From the NCBI GenBank assembly GCA_023433985.1, contig JAEYTN010000592.1, positions 1 through 9,604 of the forward strand: DNA of 9,604 bases, written 5' to 3'. The notes beneath the pieces were generated by a model. That model did not search any database. It saw only the letters and a program-made list of their open reading frames with translations, and had not been told where the DNA came from. Within the stretch, counting starts at the first letter, position 1, and every line of letters begins with the position of its first letter. Both the position numbers and the translations under genes were made by a program. Shown here piece by piece: positions 5,775-9,604 of this stretch. The DNA is from Pseudomonadota bacterium. GTDB taxonomy: Bacteria > Pseudomonadota > Alphaproteobacteria > Rhizobiales > Devosiaceae.

Positions 5775-8176
5775 GCCGCCGCCACCTTCCTCGACCGGGT
5801 CCGACGCGGCCGCGCCGCCCCTGCCGCTTCCGGCTCAGCCGGCGGTTCGGGCTCCGGCGCCGTCGTCCGCGGCCGCGAGGGTCCGCGCAGCAGCGCCAGC
5901 ACCGCGAGACCGGCGGCGAACACCACCGAGATCTCGCCCAGCGTATCCAGCGCGCGGAAATCGACGAGGATGACGTTGACCACGTTCCGCCCATGCGCCA
6001 GCGGCAGGCTCGCCGTCTCGAAGAAGTAGGACAGGCTCTCGCTCAGCGGCTCCTCGAGCACGCGGAACAGCAGCAGCGTCACCGCCAGCCCCGCGAACAG
6101 CGCCACCGCCCCGTCGCGCCCCCAGTCCTCGAGCGGCCGCGGGTCGCGGGCATCGAGCCGCAGCCGCGTCATCACCAGCGCCAGGATCACCACCGAGACG
6201 ATCTCGACCATGAACTGCGTGAAGCCCAGGTCCGGCGCGCCGTAGAACAGGAAGAGCAGCGCCACGGCCGCCCCCTGCACCCCGAGCGCGAGGATCGCGA
6301 GCAGCCGCGTCCGCGCGGCCACCACCAGCACCAGCCCCAGCACCGCCACCAGCATCACGCCCAGCTCGTAGAAGGTCGCGTCCCACGACACCGCGAGGCT
6401 CGGCAGCCCGCCGAGCAGCCACAGCGGCCCGATCGCCGCCACCCCCAGCGCCACGAACACCACCAGCAGGTACCATTCGAGCCGCCCATGGTGCAGCGCC
6501 CGCGTCACCCGCCCCGCGAACCGCACCAGCCCGAAATAGGCCCCGTCGAAGCCCCGGTCGAAGCTCCAGCCGATACGCCCCGCCGCGTCGTGCAGCAGCG
6601 TCCGCCCCAGGTCCGCAAAGCGGTAGGCGAGGAACGCCAGCACCCAGGTCGCCACCGACAGCCAGAACATCAGGCTCAACGGATCGAAGCCGAAATGCAG
6701 GTGCGTATTCACCTCGCCCCCGAGGATGGATGCCACGGCGGGCGCCACCACCACCTCGCCGAACGGCCCCGGAAAGAAGCCGAGCGCGATCCCCGCGGCG
6801 CCCAGCACCAGCGGTCCAGCCAGCATGGGCGGCTTAGCCTCGTGCGGCGCAATCGGGGTGGGAAGGAGCTGCCCCATGAACGGGCGGATCATCACCACCA
6901 ACGCCACGCCGCCGAGCAGGGCATTGCCCACGATCAGCACCGCGAGCGTCGCCAGCGCCACCGGGTCGCCGAGCGCGAAGGCGAGGTACATCTCCTCCTT
7001 GGCAAAGAACGCCACCAGCGGCGGTACCCCGACCATCCCGGCCGCCGCCATGATCGCGGCAAGGAAGGTCGCCGTCATCGGGTCGCGCAGGCCGCCCAGC
7101 GCCGTCAGATCGCGCGTCCCGGTGCCGTGGTCGATGGCGCCCGCGACGAGGAACAGGGCCGCCTTGTAGAGCGCATGCGCCACGAAATAGAGCACCGCCG
7201 CCGTCGCCGCGAGCTCGGTGCCCGCGCCCAGCAGCAGCATCAGCAGCCCGAGCGAAGCCAGCGTCGTCTGCGCCAGCATCTGCTTGAGGTCGGTCTGCCG
7301 GAAGGCCTGCACGCCGCCCCAGAGGAGCGTCGCGCCGCCGAACAACATCAGTGTCAGGTTCCACAGCGGCTCGCCGCCCAGATGCGGCGTCAGCCGCGCC
7401 ACGAGATAGACGCCCGCCTGCACCATGGTCGCCGAATGGAGGTAGGCCGAAACCGGTGTCGGCGCCTCCATGGCGTTGGGCAGCCAGAAGTGGAACGGCA
7501 CCTGCGCCGACTTGGTGAAAGCGGCGAGCAGCACCAGCAACACCAGCACCGGGTAGGCCGGCAGCTCCTGCAGCCGCGCCGCCGCGCTCAGGTCCCAGCT
7601 GCCCGAAACGAGCGCGATGCCGACGCCGGCCGCCAGCAGCGCCAGCCCGCCGATCGCCGTCACCACCAGCGCCTGCGTCGCCGCCCGCCGCGCCGCCTGG
7701 CGCATGTGATCGAAGCCGATCAGCAGGAACGAGGCGACCGAGGTCAGCTCCCAGAACACGTAGAGCGCCACCAGGTTGTCGGCGAGCACCAGCCCCTGCA
7801 TCGCCGCCATGAAGCCGAGCAGGAACGCCATGAACCGCCCCTGATGCGCATGGCCCTTCAGGTAGCTCGCGGCGTAAAGTACCACGAACGCCCCGATCCC
7901 GGCGATCGCCAGCGCAAAGGTCAGGCTAAGCCCGTCGAGCAGGAAGCTCAGCTTGAGGTTCCAGCTCGGCGCCCAGTCCCACGAGGCCTTGAGCTGCGCC
8001 CCATCGGAGAGTTCGCCGGCCAGCACGTACAGCGCCACGAAGCCCCAGGCGGGGATCAGTGCCAGCAACCACCCGGCATAGGCCCGCAGCACCCGATGCA
8101 GCAACGGCGCCAGCACCGCACCCAGCAATGGCAGCAGCACAGCACTCAGCACGGCAATGTCTGGCGTCAGCTGCAC
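5771..8176 (-). CDS. mnhA: Monovalent cation/H+ antiporter subunit A
   Basis: An 801-residue polytopic protein, the normal length for full MrpA, and the first gene of the operon. It resembles complex I subunit NuoL in its first ~500 residues and carries the extra MrpA C-terminal membrane domain (about 600-764). Conserved ion-path residues visible are Glu143 ([17 protein letters not shown]), Lys222 and His229 ([20 protein letters not shown]), Lys298 (TDLKQMLAQ), His334/Lys338 (HALYKAALF) and Lys393 (FFAKEE). The C-terminal domain contains [20 protein letters not shown] and the [17 protein letters not shown] segment. Residues 765-801 form a Pro/Glu then Arg-rich tail, probably cytoplasmic. The start is GTG 8174-8176: an in-frame TAG lies upstream and no ATG or GTG lies between. 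The ribosome site is poor. With MnhB-G it should exchange Na+ or K+ for H+ and support pH and salt tolerance. Which cation is carried cannot be told from sequence. Confidence 0.95.
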   Translation of the reverse strand: MQLTPDIAVLSAVLLPLLGAVLAPLLHRVLRAYAGWLLALIPAWGFVALYVLAGELSDGAQLKASWDWAPSWNLKLSFLLDGLSLTFALAIAGIGAFVVLYAASYLKGHAHQGRFMAFLLGFMAAMQGLVLADNLVALYVFWELTSVASFLLIGFDHMRQAARRAATQALVVTAIGGLALLAAGVGIALVSGSWDLSAAARLQELPAYPVLVLLVLLAAFTKSAQVPFHFWLPNAMEAPTPVSAYLHSATMVQAGVYLVARLTPHLGGEPLWNLTLMLFGGATLLWGGVQAFRQTDLKQMLAQTTLASLGLLMLLLGAGTELAATAAVLYFVAHALYKAALFLVAGAIDHGTGTRDLTALGGLRDPMTATFLAAIMAAAGMVGVPPLVAFFAKEEMYLAFALGDPVALATLAVLIVGNALLGGVALVVMIRPFMGQLLPTPIAPHEAKPPMLAGPLVLGAAGIALGFFPGPFGEVVVAPAVASILGGEVNTHLHFGFDPLSLMFWLSVATWVLAFLAYRFADLGRTLLHDAAGRIGWSFDRGFDGAYFGLVRFAGRVTRALHHGRLEWYLLVVFVALGVAAIGPLWLLGGLPSLAVSWDATFYELGVMLVAVLGLVLVVAARTRLLAILALGVQGAAVALLFLFYGAPDLGFTQFMVEIVSVVILALVMTRLRLDARDPRPLEDWGRDGAVALFAGLAVTLLLFRVLEEPLSESLSYFFETASLPLAHGRNVVNVILVDFRALDTLGEISVVFAAGLAVLALLRGPSRPRTTAPEPEPPAEPEAAGAARPRRTRSRKVAAA

Positions 8177-8203
8177 AAACGGCCCCGCGGATTCGGTCGG
8201 GAA

Positions 8204-8231
8204 ACTCTATCTGCTCGCCTCACCCCCGCAA
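8204..8231 (-). promoter_or_regulatory. Candidate promoter of the mnhABCDEFG operon
   Basis: Leftward TTGCGG (8231-8226), a 16-base spacer and TAGAGT (8209-8204). Transcription would start near 8197, about 20 bases before the GTG of mnhA. The -35 hexamer keeps the TTG core. The position is sensible and just downstream of the two palindromes at 8238-8260. The match is modest, so treat it as a candidate. Confidence 0.3.
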
Positions 8232-8237
8232 CCCAAA

Positions 8238-8252
8238 CCGACCATGGGTCGG
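8238..8252. promoter_or_regulatory. Inverted repeat CCGACC-ATG-GGTCGG in the divergent spacer
   Basis: A perfect 6-bp inverted repeat around a 3-base centre, midway between the divergent mnhA and ptrB genes. It would lie just upstream of the candidate mnhA -35 box, a typical place for an activator site. It could also be a small hairpin in either transcript. No known operator is recognised. Confidence 0.35.
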
Positions 8253-8260
8253 CAATTGCC
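8251..8260. promoter_or_regulatory. 10-bp palindrome GGCAATTGCC abutting the previous repeat
   Basis: A perfect, uninterrupted 10-bp palindrome that shares two bases with the inverted repeat at 8238-8252. Continuous palindromes cannot form RNA hairpins well, so a protein-binding site is the more natural reading. The factor is unknown. Confidence 0.35.
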
Positions 8261-8340
8261 ACAGCTTTCGCCGCCGCGTCCGCCTGCCCAACGGCTCGGC
8301 TCGCCCGTCACGTTCAATCCTGCTACACGCCCCGGTAACA

Positions 8341-8348
8341 AGGGAGGT
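8341..8348 (+). promoter_or_regulatory. Strong ribosome binding site of ptrB
   Basis: AGGGAGGT lies 5 bases before ATG 8354-8356. An in-frame TAA at 8336-8338 excludes any earlier start, so this site and start are fixed together. Confidence 0.85.
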
Positions 8349-8353
8349 CCCGC

Positions 8354-9604
8354 ATGCCCACTCCGCCCGTCGCCGAACGCCGCCAGCACGCCGTCACCCA
8401 TCACGGCATCACGCGGCAGGACCCCTATCACTGGCTGCGGGCCGACAACTGGCAGCAGGTCATGCAGGAGCCGGAATCGCTCCCCGCCGACATCCGCGCC
8501 TATCTCGAGGCCGAGAATGCCTACACCAGGGAAGTGCTGGAAGACCCGCAGGCGGAGCTGGTCGAGAAGATCTACCGCGAGATCCGCGGCCGCATCAAAG
8601 AGGACGAGTCGGGCCTGCCGGAGAAGGACGGCCCCTACGCCTACAACTCGCGCATGGAGGAGGGAAAGCAGTACCCCATACTCGTCCGCACCCCCCGCGA
8701 CGGCGGCGAAGAGGAAATCCTCCTCGACTGCAATGTCGAAGCCGGCGAGGACTATTTCGGCTTCGGCGGCGGCGACCACGACCCGAGCCACAAGGTCCTC
8801 GCCTGGAGCGCCGACCGGCAGGGCAGCGAGTTCTACACCTTGCGCTTCCGCGACCTCGTCACCGGCAAGGATACGGACGAAGTGCTGGAGGACATTGCCG
8901 GCGGCGGCGTCTGGTCCGCCGACAGCACGGCCATCTACTACACCGAGTACGACGACAACCACCGCCCGTACCGGGTCCGCCGCCACGTCATGGGCACGCC
9001 GCAGGCCGACGACGAAATCGTCTACGAAGAGACGGACCCGGGCTTCTTCGTCGGGGTCGACGAAACGCTGAGCCGCAGCCACATCGTGATCGACGCGCAC
9101 GACCACCAGACGAGCGAGTTCTGGATCATCGATGCCAAGACCGGCGGCGCCCCGCGCCTGGTCTCGGCCCGCCAGACCGAGCGCGAATACGACATCGAGG
9201 AGCGCGACGGCGTCTTCTACATCCTCACCAACGCCGACGGCGCCGAGGACTTCAAGATCGTCACCGCGCCGGTCGCCACCCCCGATTCCGAGCACTGGAC
9301 CGAACTGGTCCCGCACACCCCGGGCGTCCTCATCCTCGACATCATCCTCCTCAAGCACCACCTCATCCGCCTCGAGCGCTTCGAGGGCCTGCCGCGCATC
9401 GTCGTGCGCCCTCTTTCCGCGGAGGCGGCGACCCCGCAGGGGCCGGGTGAGGGGCAGGAATGGACGGTGAAGTTCGACGAGGAGGCCTATGCGCTCGGCA
9501 TGTCGGCGGGCTTCGAGTTCGACACCACCACCATCCGCTTCACCTATTCCTCGCCCACCACGCCGTCCCGCACCTACGACCTCGACCTGGCAACGGGCGA
9601 GCGC
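8354..9604 (+). CDS. ptrB: Oligopeptidase B, S9A prolyl oligopeptidase family (3'-truncated)
   Basis: The reading frame is open from ATG 8354 to the right edge, giving 417 residues of a protein usually near 690-700. Oligopeptidase B is a serine peptidase that cuts short peptides after Arg or Lys. The visible part is the N-terminal extension and most of the beta-propeller that limits access to the active site. The Ser-Asp-His hydrolase domain lies beyond the window. Landmarks are HHGITRQDPYHWLRADNW (16-33), YLEAENAYT (50-58), GRIKEDESGLPEKDGPYAYN (about 80-99) and EGKQYPILVR. Propeller blade patterns follow, such as FYTLRFRDLVTGK, YYTEYDDNHRPYRVRRH and the late FTYSSPTTPSRTYDLD. There is no signal peptide, so it is probably cytosolic or periplasm-associated as in other bacteria. 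It is divergent from mnhA, with a 177-base spacer. The family is certain; OpB rather than a prolyl-specific relative is very likely. Activity cannot be confirmed without the catalytic domain. Confidence 0.93.
   Translation, partial: MPTPPVAERRQHAVTHHGITRQDPYHWLRADNWQQVMQEPESLPADIRAYLEAENAYTREVLEDPQAELVEKIYREIRGRIKEDESGLPEKDGPYAYNSRMEEGKQYPILVRTPRDGGEEEILLDCNVEAGEDYFGFGGGDHDPSHKVLAWSADRQGSEFYTLRFRDLVTGKDTDEVLEDIAGGGVWSADSTAIYYTEYDDNHRPYRVRRHVMGTPQADDEIVYEETDPGFFVGVDETLSRSHIVIDAHDHQTSEFWIIDAKTGGAPRLVSARQTEREYDIEERDGVFYILTNADGAEDFKIVTAPVATPDSEHWTELVPHTPGVLILDIILLKHHLIRLERFEGLPRIVVRPLSAEAATPQGPGEGQEWTVKFDEEAYALGMSAGFEFDTTTIRFTYSSPTTPSRTYDLDLATGER

Noticed and set aside
5993..8338. Very long rightward open frame (781 codons) antisense to mnhA
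   Set aside because: The translation is almost entirely Arg/His/Gln/Pro with no hydrophobic core or recognisable domain. It is the antisense shadow of the Leu/Ala/Gly-rich mnhA reading in high-GC DNA.
8207..9361. Leftward 384-codon open frame opposite ptrB
   Set aside because: It is Val/Asp/Gly-rich with no domain. The opposite strand carries clear oligopeptidase B motifs with a strong ribosome site.
8059..9450. Rightward 463-codon frame overlapping mnhA and ptrB
   Set aside because: It is Pro/Arg-rich frameshift shadow that crosses the divergent spacer and does not match either real gene.

Overview
The window is a GC-rich, densely coded chromosomal segment that looks like an alphaproteobacterium of the Hyphomicrobiales (Rhizobiales). 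The lineage call rests on a MucR/Ros-type zinc-finger regulator, a DUF6456 protein paired with a stand-alone DnaA-domain-IV-like protein, and an Mrp (Mnh/Pha) antiporter operon. A Devosia-like genus is possible, but the sequence alone does not settle it. I see no mobile element, tRNA, rRNA or CRISPR array.

Layout from left to right. (1) The 3' part of sufE (Fe-S cluster sulfur transfer) reads rightward and enters from the left edge. (2) Two overlapping leftward genes follow: a 136-aa protein carrying only a DnaA-like DNA-binding domain, and a 254-aa DUF6456 protein. A promoter-like -10 box sits inside an 18-bp inverted repeat just upstream of the first of them. (3) mucR reads leftward, ends at a strong hairpin terminator, and has a comparatively AT-rich upstream region with its own promoter candidate. 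(4) The largest block, 2327-8176, is a complete seven-gene mnhABCDEFG operon read leftward. All six junctions overlap by 1 or 4 bases. (5) A 177-base divergent spacer carries two abutting palindromes. (6) The N-terminal 417 codons of an oligopeptidase B (S9A family, ptrB) read rightward and leave at the right edge.

How the genes work together. The Mnh/Mrp proteins form one multisubunit membrane complex related to respiratory complex I. It uses the proton-motive force to expel Na+ (or K+ in some rhizobial versions). mucR lies immediately downstream of this operon on the same strand with no obvious terminator between them, so some read-through is possible. The DnaA-IV/DUF6456 pair is transcribed after mucR but is separated from it by the terminator, so it is probably its own unit.

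Most of the window is ordinary core-genome content. The least understood part is the DnaA-domain-IV/DUF6456 gene pair with its palindromic promoter. It is the best candidate here for undescribed biology, though nothing in the sequence proves a function. Many long open frames antisense to the mnh genes and to ptrB are products of high GC and are not annotated.
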